Shown here one piece after another: positions 1 to 6,542 of a stretch of DNA of 7,778 bases. The DNA lies in assembly GCA_016281165.1 (NCBI GenBank), contig JAEEIC010000109.1, positions 1 to 7,778 on the forward strand, given 5' to 3'. A program made the translations under genes and the position numbers. The notes under the pieces are model-generated. The model was not told where the DNA came from. It saw only the letters and a program-made list of their open reading frames with translations, and made no database searches. Position 1 is the stretch's first letter. Every line of letters begins with the position of its first letter. Source of the DNA: Bacillota bacterium (lineage in GTDB: Bacteria > Bacillota > Clostridia > Peptostreptococcales > Anaerovoracaceae).

Positions 1-1
1 C

Positions 2-967
2 ATACCGGGAGCGGTGACCTGCTCCTGCAGCTCTCTCGAGGAGGCGCAGGGCATGTTCTACGCCATAAAACAGCTGGGCTTCGACGAGGTCGTCGATATC
101 ACCGACGTCGAAGGGCAGCTGCTGCTCGAGACCGAGAAGATGGCCGCCAGCCACGACAGGCAGGCTGTCATATCCTCAGACTGCCCGGTGGTGAACAGGA
201 TGATACAGGAGCGTTACCCGATGCTCGTGGATCATCTGGCCCCGCTGGAATACGCCAGCGAGGTCGCGGCCGCCGAGGTCAGAAAGAGGCTCGCCGGCAA
301 GGGGAACGTAGGCATCTTCTACTTCTGCGAATGCGAGGCCAAGCTCATGCTGGCCAAGCACCCCTACGACAATCCCGAGTACGAGGTGGACCACGCTCTC
401 GCTCCCGTCGATCTCTTCCCGATGATAAGGGACAAGCTCGACAAGGGAAAGATAGACGTCACCTTCTGCCTTGAGGGCCTTCAGGCCGGGAATCCCGCCA
501 GGATGCCCCAGAACGAGAAGTACCTCGTCGCGGACGGCTTCGGCAAGATCAGCGACATACTGGACATGGCCGAGTTCGGTATCCTTGACTATTATGATTT
601 CCTGTATCTCTTCCCCTGCTTCAACGGCTGCATAGGGGGACACCTGATATGGGGCAACAGCTATATCTATAAGAACAATATAAACGATCTGATCGCGGAG
701 CGCAGAAAAGCTCCGACGGCCCTTCCTCTCAAGGATCTCAGCTCCAAGGAGATCCCCGACGAGGGGCTGGACGAATCGGTGAGTTTCCTGGAGAAGATGG
801 CCTTCTTCAAGAAGGTCAACGAGCAGCTGGAGAATCTCCCCGGCTACGACTGCAGCGCCTGCGGCATGCAGACCTGCCGCATCATGGCGGAGGAGATCGT
901 CAGAGGCAACAAGAGCCTGGATGACTGCTATATAATACAATTCATGCGGGAGAAGAACGGCAAATGA
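2..967 (+). CDS. [FeFe]-hydrogenase-like iron-sulfur protein, C-terminal part (5' truncated)
   Basis: The frame is open to the left edge with no convincing start, so the N-terminus (in relatives usually a two-[4Fe-4S] ferredoxin domain) lies outside; 321 residues are visible. Counting from the GTG at 14, the hydrogenase-like domain keeps four cysteines matching the H-cluster ligands: C57 in SSDCPVV (L1-like), C107 in C-x2-K (L2-like), and C202-x3-C206 in FPCFNGCIGG (L3-like). The surroundings are degenerate: Asp precedes the L1 cysteine, no Glu follows the L2 lysine, and the GGGxP of L3 is lost. The C-terminus has C280-x2-C283-x4-C288-x16-C305, the pattern of the PF04060 [4Fe-4S] domain also found in RnfB. 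It is therefore unlikely to be an ordinary H2-producing enzyme. A sensory, regulatory or electron-transfer role (group C/D-like hydrogenase homologue) is inferred from family and context. Its stop overlaps the next start (ATGA). ATA encodes 12 of 21 Ile codons, unlike hydB and hydA. Confidence 0.88.
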   Translation: MPGAVTCSCSSLEEAQGMFYAIKQLGFDEVVDITDVEGQLLLETEKMAASHDRQAVISSDCPVVNRMIQERYPMLVDHLAPLEYASEVAAAEVRKRLAGKGNVGIFYFCECEAKLMLAKHPYDNPEYEVDHALAPVDLFPMIRDKLDKGKIDVTFCLEGLQAGNPARMPQNEKYLVADGFGKISDILDMAEFGILDYYDFLYLFPCFNGCIGGHLIWGNSYIYKNNINDLIAERRKAPTALPLKDLSSKEIPDEGLDESVSFLEKMAFFKKVNEQLENLPGYDCSACGMQTCRIMAEEIVRGNKSLDDCYIIQFMREKNGK

Positions 968-1296
968 ACCTGAGTGAACTTATGGAGAAGACCGGCTGGC
1001 AGTGCGTCGCCGGCGGCGGAGAGCTGACGCGCGAGGTCAGCGGCGCCTACTGCGGAGACCTGCTGAGCTGGGTCATGGGCAACGGGAAGCCGGGCCAGGC
1101 CTGGATAACCGTCCAGGTCCACATGAACGTCGTCGCCGTGGCCGTGCTGCGCGAGTTCTCCTGCGTCATCATCGCGGACAACGCGGTCCTGCCCGATGAT
1201 GTGAAGGAAAGGGCGGAGGACGAGGGCCTGCCTGTGCTGCAGAGCGGCCTTCCCGTCTATGAGACCGCGAAGATACTGGTCGGGCTCGATATCTGA
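964..1296 (+). CDS. Small DRTGG-domain-like protein of hydrogenase operon
   Basis: This 110-residue soluble protein has no signal peptide, membrane segment or metal-binding cluster. It resembles the small DRTGG-type proteins found next to [FeFe]-hydrogenase genes in anaerobes. The recognisable part is the C-terminal half, with a beta strand (CVIIADNAVLPDDV), a helix (KERAEDEGLPVL) and a final YETAKIL helix. A literal D-R-T-G-G motif is not present, so the assignment rests on overall pattern and neighbourhood. DRTGG domains occur in some phosphotransacetylases and CBS proteins and are thought to sense ligands or mediate interactions; no enzymatic role is established for this family. The ATG at 964 overlaps the upstream TGA by four bases (ATGA), and its own TGA shares one base with the next ATG (TGATG), which indicates translational coupling. 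Function here is inferred only as a partner of the hydrogenase-like and PHP proteins. Confidence 0.75.
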   Translation: MNLSELMEKTGWQCVAGGGELTREVSGAYCGDLLSWVMGNGKPGQAWITVQVHMNVVAVAVLREFSCVIIADNAVLPDDVKERAEDEGLPVLQSGLPVYETAKILVGLDI

Positions 1297-1997
1297 TGTT
1301 CTACGATTTTCATATCCACAGCTGTCTGTCTCCCTGCGCGGAGAACGAGATGACGCCCAATAATATCTGCAACATGGCCCTGATCAAGGGGCTGGATATC
1401 ATTGCGGTGACAGACCACAATTCGACGAAGCAGCTCCGCTCGGTCGATAAGGTCGCGGGGCAGCTGGGACTGAAGATCCTTTACGGGGCGGAGCTGGAGA
1501 GCAGCGAGGAAGTACATGTGCTGGCGCTGTTTTCGGAGCTCGGAAAGGCCGAGGGCTTTCAGGGCTGGATAGACGCCCACATGCCTTCGGTGCCCAACCG
1601 GCCCGATTTCTTCGGCGATCAGCTGCTGATGGACGAAGAGGACGAGGTCACGGGCATCGAGGAAAGGCTCCTGCTGGTATCTCTCAGCGCCGATCTCGAG
1701 GAATGCGTGGAGGCGATACACGGGCACGGAGGAAAGGCCGTCCTGGCCCACGCTCTGGACAGAGCGAACTCTGTGACCCAGCAGCTGGGCTTCATCCCTC
1801 CCGGGCTCGCCTACGACGGCATCGAGCTGAAGTCCCTGGAACAGAAGCACAGGCTGCTCAAATCCCAGCCCTGGATCAAAGAAGAGAGCACCGCCTGGTT
1901 CTTCGATTCGGACGCTCACCGGCTGATCGACATGTCGGAGCCTGAGAATACCATTACCCATGATGAAGTGAGAAGATTGTGGGGTGATATCCTATGA
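1296..1997 (+). CDS. PHP-domain metal-dependent phosphoesterase-like protein
   Basis: This 233-residue protein is a stand-alone PHP (polymerase and histidinol phosphatase) domain. The metal-binding set looks intact: H6-x-H8 in FHIHSCLSPC, E16, D40-H41-N42 in VTDHNS, E66 and E68 in GAELESS, H74 in EVHVLAL, H152 in VLAHALDR, and D206-x-H208 in DSDAHR. These positions match the di- or trinuclear metal centre of PHP phosphoesterases, so hydrolysis of a phosphoester or nucleotide is likely; the substrate cannot be read from sequence. Residues 112-123 form an acidic insert (MDEEDEVTGIEE). PHP proteins recur in [FeFe]-hydrogenase operons between the DRTGG and NuoE or GHKL genes. The ATG at 1296 shares a base with the preceding stop, and its TGA overlaps the next ATG (ATGA), so it is translated as part of the operon. 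The hydrogenase-linked role is unknown. Confidence 0.88.
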   Translation: MFYDFHIHSCLSPCAENEMTPNNICNMALIKGLDIIAVTDHNSTKQLRSVDKVAGQLGLKILYGAELESSEEVHVLALFSELGKAEGFQGWIDAHMPSVPNRPDFFGDQLLMDEEDEVTGIEERLLLVSLSADLEECVEAIHGHGGKAVLAHALDRANSVTQQLGFIPPGLAYDGIELKSLEQKHRLLKSQPWIKEESTAWFFDSDAHRLIDMSEPENTITHDEVRRLWGDIL

Positions 1998-2548
1998 TGC
2001 AGGATCTCGCGATGCATATGCTCGAGATACTGATGAACAGCATAGGCGCCGGCGCTGAAAAGGTTGTCCTGAGCATCAGGGACAGCGCGGCGGACAACAG
2101 GATCGACATGCGGGTCGAGGACAACGGCTGCGGCATGAGCGAGGAGATGGTGAGAAAAGTGACCGACCCCTTCACCACCTCGCGCAAGACCAGAAAGGTC
2201 GGTCTGGGCGTGGCCTTCATGAAAGGCCTCACGGAGCAGTGCGGCGGAAGCTTCGATATAAAGAGCGTCCTCGGAGAGGGCACCGTCGTCAGCGCTTCGG
2301 TCCAAAGAGATCACATAGATCTTCCTCCCATGGGAGATATAGGTGAGATGATAATGTACGCCATACAGGCGAACGAGAACACAGACCTGGAGTTGTATTA
2401 TACAACAGATAACGATCGCTTCGTCTTTTCATCCAGTGAGGTCAGGCAGCAGCTGGAAGGTATCAGTCTGGTGGAACCGGACGTACTTCTCTGGATCAAA
2501 GAATATATAAACGAAGGTATTACACATGCTAAGGAGGGCGTGGAATGA
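1994..2548 (+). CDS. GHKL ATP-binding protein (histidine-kinase/anti-sigma-type ATPase)
   Basis: This 184-residue protein carries a minimal GHKL (Bergerat) ATP-binding fold. The N-box helix is HMLEILMNSIGAGA with N15, the G1 box is EDNGCGM (D43 to G47), the F-box region is DPFTTSRKTR, the following glycine motif is VGLGVAF, and a LGEGT G2 motif lies near residue 95. There is no dimerisation/phosphoacceptor domain, sensor domain or membrane segment, so it is not a complete sensor histidine kinase; an anti-sigma-like or protein-interacting ATPase is more likely. About 80 C-terminal residues after the ATPase fold are specific to this family and unassigned. Homologues sit beside NuoE-like and HndB-like genes in bifurcating hydrogenase clusters. 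Two consecutive ATG codons (1994, 1997) could start it: the first gives an ATGA overlap with the PHP stop, the second a TGATG overlap. The stop overlaps the next gene by ATGA. Confidence 0.85.
   Translation: MMQDLAMHMLEILMNSIGAGAEKVVLSIRDSAADNRIDMRVEDNGCGMSEEMVRKVTDPFTTSRKTRKVGLGVAFMKGLTEQCGGSFDIKSVLGEGTVVSASVQRDHIDLPPMGDIGEMIMYAIQANENTDLELYYTTDNDRFVFSSSEVRQQLEGISLVEPDVLLWIKEYINEGITHAKEGVE
2392..2406. repeat. Perfect 7-bp inverted repeat with 1-nt centre inside the GHKL gene
   Basis: The sequence GTTGTAT-T-ATACAAC is a perfect inverted repeat in an AT-rich patch of an otherwise GC-rich operon, about 140 bases before hydD. It could be a repressor operator for internal regulation of the enzyme genes, or a coincidence of the codons for LYYTT. 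It does not match the spacing of the usual Rex site (TTGT and ACAA arms further apart), so no regulator is named. Confidence 0.3.
2532..2537 (+). promoter_or_regulatory. Strong Shine-Dalgarno site for hydD
   Basis: AGGAGG lies seven bases before the ATG at 2545, inside the end of the GHKL gene. It supports that start and suggests independent, efficient initiation of the first enzyme-block gene despite the ATGA overlap with the upstream stop. Confidence 0.8.
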
Positions 2549-2913
2549 AGAGTTTGGAAGACTTAAAGAAGATGCGTGAGGAAGCACTCAGAAAGGTCGA
2601 GATGCGCGAGGGCGGCAAGGATTACCGTGTCGTCGTCGGCATGGCCACCTGCGGTATCGCCGCCGGCGCCAGACCTGTCCTGAACAAGCTCGTGGAGGAG
2701 ACCGCGGAGAAGAACTACAACTGTGTGGTCACCCAGACCGGCTGCATCGGTATGTGCGTTTACGAGCCCATCGTCGAGGTGTTCGGCAATGACGGTTCCC
2801 ACACCACATACGTTCATGTGGATCCCGAGAAGGCCGTTAAGATCCTGGAGGAGCATATCGGCAAGGGCCACGTCGTGGAAGAATACACGGTTGACGCTGT
2901 AAGAGCACAGTAA
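2545..2913 (+). CDS. hydD: HydD/HndB-type thioredoxin-fold hydrogenase subunit
   Basis: This 122-residue protein resembles the small HndB subunit of the Desulfovibrio NADP-reducing hydrogenase and HydD of the Acetobacterium bifurcating enzyme. After a charged N-terminal helix (residues 1-25) comes a thioredoxin-like ferredoxin fold: VVVGMATCGIAAGA with C36, then TQTGCIGMCVYEP with C67-x3-C71. A classical thioredoxin-fold [2Fe-2S] site needs C-x4-C plus C-x3-C, but here the position five after C36 is Gly41. Only three of the four usual ligands are present, with C60 as an extra cysteine that could substitute. It may therefore bind no cluster, as suggested for HydD, or an atypical one, and may serve in assembly or as a structural subunit. 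It lies 21 bases upstream of hydB, whose N-terminal domain has the same fold with all four cysteines. Confidence 0.88.
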   Translation: MKSLEDLKKMREEALRKVEMREGGKDYRVVVGMATCGIAAGARPVLNKLVEETAEKNYNCVVTQTGCIGMCVYEPIVEVFGNDGSHTTYVHVDPEKAVKILEEHIGKGHVVEEYTVDAVRAQ

Positions 2914-2919
2914 GGTCAC

Positions 2920-2925
2920 GGGAGG
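2920..2925 (+). promoter_or_regulatory. Shine-Dalgarno site for hydB
   Basis: GGGAGG lies nine bases before the ATG at 2935, in the short gap after the hydD stop. It confirms that start, which leaves the N-terminal C9-x4-C14 motif of HydB intact. Confidence 0.8.
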
Positions 2926-2934
2926 ACTGACATA

Positions 2935-4731
2935 ATGATTAGAACTAACGTATTATGCTGCGCAGGTACCGGCTGCACAGCCAGCAGATCGGCGGAGATC
3001 TTCGACAATTTCAATAAATATATCGAAGAATACGGCCTCGCCGACGAGATCAAGGTCGTCAAGACAGGCTGCTTCGGTCTCTGCCAGAAGGGCCCCATCG
3101 TGGCCATTTATCCCGACAAGGTCTTCTATGCCCACGTGACCCCCGAAGACGTCGAGCACATCGTCGCCGAGCATCTGCTCAAGGGCCGTGTCTGCAAGGA
3201 GCTGGAGCTCTCCGATGAGGACAGGATCACCGGCGAGAAGATCCTCGACATCGAGAAGATCAAGTTCTACGAGAAGCAGCAGAGGATCGCTCTGCGCAAC
3301 TGCGGCAAGATCAACCCCGAAGACATTTCGGAATACATAGCCGTCAACGGTTACGAAGCTCTGGGCAAGGCCCTGACCTCCATGACTCCGCAGGAAGTCA
3401 TCGACGTCGTCAAGGCTTCCGGACTCAGAGGCCGCGGCGGCGCCGGCTTCCCCACCGGCGTCAAGTGGCAGTTCCAGAAGGATCAGCCCGGAGACGAGAA
3501 GTACGTCATCTGCAACGCTGACGAGGGCGACCCCGGCGCTTTCATGGATCGTTCCATACTTGAAGGCGACCCCAACGCCATCATCGAGGGCATGGCCATC
3601 ATGGCCTACGCGGTAGGAGCTCACCAGGGCTACATCTACTGCCGCGCCGAGTACCCCATCGCCGTCAAGCGTCTGAACATCGCCATCGGCCAGGCCAAGG
3701 AGCTGGGTCTCCTCGGCAAGAACATCTTCGAATCCGGCTTCGACTTCGACCTTGAGGTCCGCCTCGGAGCAGGCGCCTTCGTCTGCGGCGAAGAGACCGC
3801 TCTGATCTCCTCCATCGAAGGCAAGCGCGGAATGCCCAACCCGAAGCCGCCCTTCCCCGCGGTATCCGGCGTCTGGGGCAAGCCGACCAGCATCAACAAC
3901 GTAGAGACTCTGGCCAACGTGGCCCAGATCATACTCAAAGGACCCGAATGGTATTCCTCCATCGGTACCGAGAAGTCCAAGGGCACCAAGGTCTTCGCCC
4001 TCGGCGGCAAGATCAAGAACACCGGTCTGGTCGAGATCCCCATGGGCACCACCCTGCGTGAGATCATCTACGAGATCGGCGGCGGCTGCCCCAACAACAA
4101 GGCCTTCAAGGCTGTCCAGACCGGAGGTCCCTCCGGCGGCTGCCTCACCGAAGCCCAGCTCGATACTCCCATCGACTACGAGAACCTGGTCGCTGCCGGC
4201 TCCATGATGGGTTCCGGCGGAATGATCGTCCTCGACGAGGACAACTGCATGGTCGACGTGGCCCGCTTCTACATGGACTTCATCGTGGACGAGTCCTGCG
4301 GAAAGTGCACTCCCTGCCGTGTAGGCACCAAGAGACTGCTCGAGATGCTCACCAAGATCACCAACGGCGAAGGCACCCTCGAGATGCTCGACGAGATGGA
4401 GCAGCTCTGCTACGAGATCAAGGACACCGCTCTCTGCGGACTCGGACAGACCGCGCCCAACCCGGTGCTCTCCACTCTCAGATATTTCCGCGATGAGTAC
4501 ATCGCTCATGTAGTCGACAAGAAGTGCCCCGCCGGAGTATGCAAGGCTCTGCTCAACTACTCGATCGATCCCGACAAGTGCAAGAAGTGCTCCATGTGCG
4601 CCAAGGCCTGCCCGGTCGGCGCCATCACCGGAGTTCCCGGCAAGGAGCCCTTCAAGATCGATACCAGCAAGTGCATCAAGTGCGGCAGCTGCATGTCCAC
4701 TTGCCGCTTCGGCGCAGTAGTCAGAAAGTAA
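2935..4731 (+). CDS. hydB: HydB: NuoF-like FMN/NAD(P)H subunit of [FeFe]-hydrogenase
   Basis: The 598-residue flavin subunit takes electrons from or gives them to NAD(P)H and, in bifurcating enzymes, is the site of flavin-based bifurcation. Residues 1-90 are a thioredoxin-like [2Fe-2S] domain with C9-x4-C14 and C46-x3-C50. The NuoF core has the glycine-rich GLRGRGGAGFPTGVKW (163-178), CNADEGDPGAFMDR (193-206) and GAGAFVCGEETAL (278-290), which bind NADH and FMN. The [4Fe-4S] site is C455-x2-C458-x2-C461 plus C501. The C-terminus (549-598) has two [4Fe-4S] ferredoxin motifs, C549/C552/C555/C559 and C580/C583/C586/C590. H525, C531 and C536 (with perhaps C438) could form the zinc site reported in HydB structures; this is inferred. 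Length and domain order match HydB/HndC, not complex I NuoF, which lacks the ferredoxin tail. It is cytoplasmic. Only 3 of 47 Ile codons are ATA, suggesting high expression. Confidence 0.97.
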   Translation: MIRTNVLCCAGTGCTASRSAEIFDNFNKYIEEYGLADEIKVVKTGCFGLCQKGPIVAIYPDKVFYAHVTPEDVEHIVAEHLLKGRVCKELELSDEDRITGEKILDIEKIKFYEKQQRIALRNCGKINPEDISEYIAVNGYEALGKALTSMTPQEVIDVVKASGLRGRGGAGFPTGVKWQFQKDQPGDEKYVICNADEGDPGAFMDRSILEGDPNAIIEGMAIMAYAVGAHQGYIYCRAEYPIAVKRLNIAIGQAKELGLLGKNIFESGFDFDLEVRLGAGAFVCGEETALISSIEGKRGMPNPKPPFPAVSGVWGKPTSINNVETLANVAQIILKGPEWYSSIGTEKSKGTKVFALGGKIKNTGLVEIPMGTTLREIIYEIGGGCPNNKAFKAVQTGGPSGGCLTEAQLDTPIDYENLVAAGSMMGSGGMIVLDEDNCMVDVARFYMDFIVDESCGKCTPCRVGTKRLLEMLTKITNGEGTLEMLDEMEQLCYEIKDTALCGLGQTAPNPVLSTLRYFRDEYIAHVVDKKCPAGVCKALLNYSIDPDKCKKCSMCAKACPVGAITGVPGKEPFKIDTSKCIKCGSCMSTCRFGAVVRK

Positions 4732-4733
4732 AC

Positions 4734-4740
4734 AGGAGGG
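4734..4740 (+). promoter_or_regulatory. Shine-Dalgarno site for hydA
   Basis: AGGAGGG lies seven bases before the ATG at 4748, immediately after the hydB stop (TAA, 4729-4731). It fixes the hydA start. Confidence 0.8.
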
Positions 4741-4747
4741 AGAATTA

Positions 4748-6511
4748 ATGGCTACAGTTCATCTGAAGATCAACAACATCGATATCGAGGCCGATTCCTC
4801 GATGACGATCCTTGAAGCAGCAACCAACGCCGGAATCAATATCCCGACTCTTTGCTATCTCAAGGACATAAATAAATCCGGCTCCTGCCGTGTATGCCTG
4901 GTAGAGGTCAAGAGGGCCAAGTCCCTCCTCTCCGCCTGCACCACCCCTGTTTCCGAAGGCATGGAAGTCTTTACTCACTCCGAGAGAGCCCTCAAGGGAA
5001 GGAAGAACTCCGTCGAGCTGCTCCTCTCCAACCACTCCAAGGACTGCCTCTCCTGCGTCCGCAACCAGAAGTGCGAGCTGCAGGCCCTGGCTCAGGAGCT
5101 GGGCATCCGCGAGACCCACTTCGAGGGCGAGAAGACCCCGGCAAACTTCGATAACTTCAGCTTCGGCATCGTACGCGACACCAGCAAGTGCATACTCTGC
5201 GAGCGCTGCATCCAGACCTGCAGAAAGGTCCAGGGCCTGGGCGTTCTCGGACTCGAGAACCGCGGCTTCAAGACCATCATGGCTCCTGTCTACAACACCA
5301 GCTTCGCCAACGTCAACTGCATGCAGTGCGGACAGTGCGTCATCAACTGCCCGACCGGCGCCCTCACCGAGAAGGAGGACATCAGCAAGGTCGTCGAGGC
5401 TCTCAACGATCCCGAGATGACCGTCATCGTCCAGACTGCTCCCGCCGTACGCGCGGCCCTGGGCGAAGAGTTCGGTCTGCCCATGGGCAAGGCCGTGACC
5501 GGCAAGATGGCCGCCGCTCTGCGCCGCTGCGGTTTCGACAGAGTGTATGACACCAACTTCGGCGCCGACCTCACCATCATGGAAGAGGGCAACGAGCTTC
5601 TTGAGAGAGTGACCCACGGCGGATGCCTGCCCATGTTCACCTCCTGCTCCCCCGGCTGGATCAGGTACATCGAGTTCGAGTATCCCGAGCTCCTGCCCCA
5701 CCTGTCCACCTCCAAGTCCCCGCACATGATGCTGGGCGCCATGATCAAGTCCCACTGGGCTCAGAGGAACAACGTGGATCCGAAGAAGATCTTCGTCGTC
5801 TCCATCATGCCCTGCATCGCCAAGAAGTCCGAGATCCAGAGGCCCGAGTGCAATACCTCCGGTCTGGTCGACGTCGACGCGGTCCTCACCACCAGAGAGC
5901 TGGCCCGTCTGATCAAGATGTTCGGCATCGAGTTCAATGAGCTTCCCGACGAGGACTTCGATCCCGATCTCTTCGGCGACTACACCGGCGCGGCCGTCAT
6001 CTTCGGCGCCTCCGGCGGCGTCATGGAGGCCGCTCTGAGGACCGTCAAGCAGCAGCTGGACGGCGTCAAGCTCGAGAAGGTCGACTTTGAGGCCTGCCGC
6101 GGACTGCAGGGCGTCAAGGAGGCCGAGGTCGATCTCAACGGCACCAAGATCTGGATCGCCATCACCTCCAGCATGGCTGCCGCCAAGCCTCTCCTCGAAG
6201 AGGTCAAGGCCGGCACCTCCAAGTACACCTTCATCGAGGTCATGGGATGCCCCGGCGGCTGCATCAACGGCGGCGGCCAGCCCATCGTCTCCAGCCGCAT
6301 CAAGAACGGCAAGCTGGGCATGGGCTACAAGGACCTGCGCATGAAGGCCCTCTACGACGAGGATCTTTCCAGAGAGCTCAGAGTCTCCTCCGACAACGTC
6401 CAGATCCAGGAGCTCTACAGAGACTTCCTCGGAAAACCGGGCAGCGAGCTGGCTGAGGAGCTTCTCCACACCTCCTACTCGCCCAAGGAGCGCTTCAAGA
6501 TCTTCGACTGA
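4748..6511 (+). CDS. hydA: HydA: catalytic H-cluster subunit of multisubunit [FeFe]-hydrogenase
   Basis: The 587-residue catalytic subunit interconverts protons plus electrons and H2. In order it shows a [2Fe-2S] plant-type domain (C36, C47, C50, C64), a His-Cys3 [4Fe-4S] site (H96, C100, C103, C109), two [4Fe-4S] motifs (C148/C151/C154/C158 and C191/C194/C197/C201), then the H-domain. H-cluster motifs are L1 TSCSPGW (298-304), L2 MPCIAKKSE (354-362) and L3 EVMGCPGGCINGGGQP (497-512). The C-terminal small-subunit-like domain includes LYRDFLGKPGSELAEELLHTSY. This M3-type layout and size match NAD(P)H-dependent HydA/HndD; the extra C-terminal [2Fe-2S] domain of Thermotoga HydA is absent. L1 is unusual: the residue before Pro is Ser301, where structurally studied enzymes have the Cys that ligates the H-cluster. 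It starts 16 bases after hydB and is last in the operon. It needs HydEFG maturases, none of which is in the window. Confidence 0.97.
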   Translation: MATVHLKINNIDIEADSSMTILEAATNAGINIPTLCYLKDINKSGSCRVCLVEVKRAKSLLSACTTPVSEGMEVFTHSERALKGRKNSVELLLSNHSKDCLSCVRNQKCELQALAQELGIRETHFEGEKTPANFDNFSFGIVRDTSKCILCERCIQTCRKVQGLGVLGLENRGFKTIMAPVYNTSFANVNCMQCGQCVINCPTGALTEKEDISKVVEALNDPEMTVIVQTAPAVRAALGEEFGLPMGKAVTGKMAAALRRCGFDRVYDTNFGADLTIMEEGNELLERVTHGGCLPMFTSCSPGWIRYIEFEYPELLPHLSTSKSPHMMLGAMIKSHWAQRNNVDPKKIFVVSIMPCIAKKSEIQRPECNTSGLVDVDAVLTTRELARLIKMFGIEFNELPDEDFDPDLFGDYTGAAVIFGASGGVMEAALRTVKQQLDGVKLEKVDFEACRGLQGVKEAEVDLNGTKIWIAITSSMAAAKPLLEEVKAGTSKYTFIEVMGCPGGCINGGGQPIVSSRIKNGKLGMGYKDLRMKALYDEDLSRELRVSSDNVQIQELYRDFLGKPGSELAEELLHTSYSPKERFKIFD

Positions 6512-6524
6512 TCTTAAGGCGCGG

Positions 6525-6542
6525 GCGCGGATGATACCGCGC
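6525..6542 (+). other. GC-rich hairpin downstream of hydA
   Basis: GCGCGG and CCGCGC form a perfect 6-bp stem around the loop ATGATA, 13 bases after the hydA stop. No T-run follows, so it is not itself a good terminator; it may protect the mRNA 3' end or assist the stronger terminator 18 bases further on. Confidence 0.4.

Noticed and set aside
2392..2406. Calling the palindrome a Rex site
   Set aside because: The arms are too close together compared with the usual Rex operator, and it lies inside a coding region.
2953..4509. A 518-codon open frame on the minus strand opposite hydB
   Set aside because: Same cause as the hydA shadow; no domain is recognisable and hydB on the + strand is certain.
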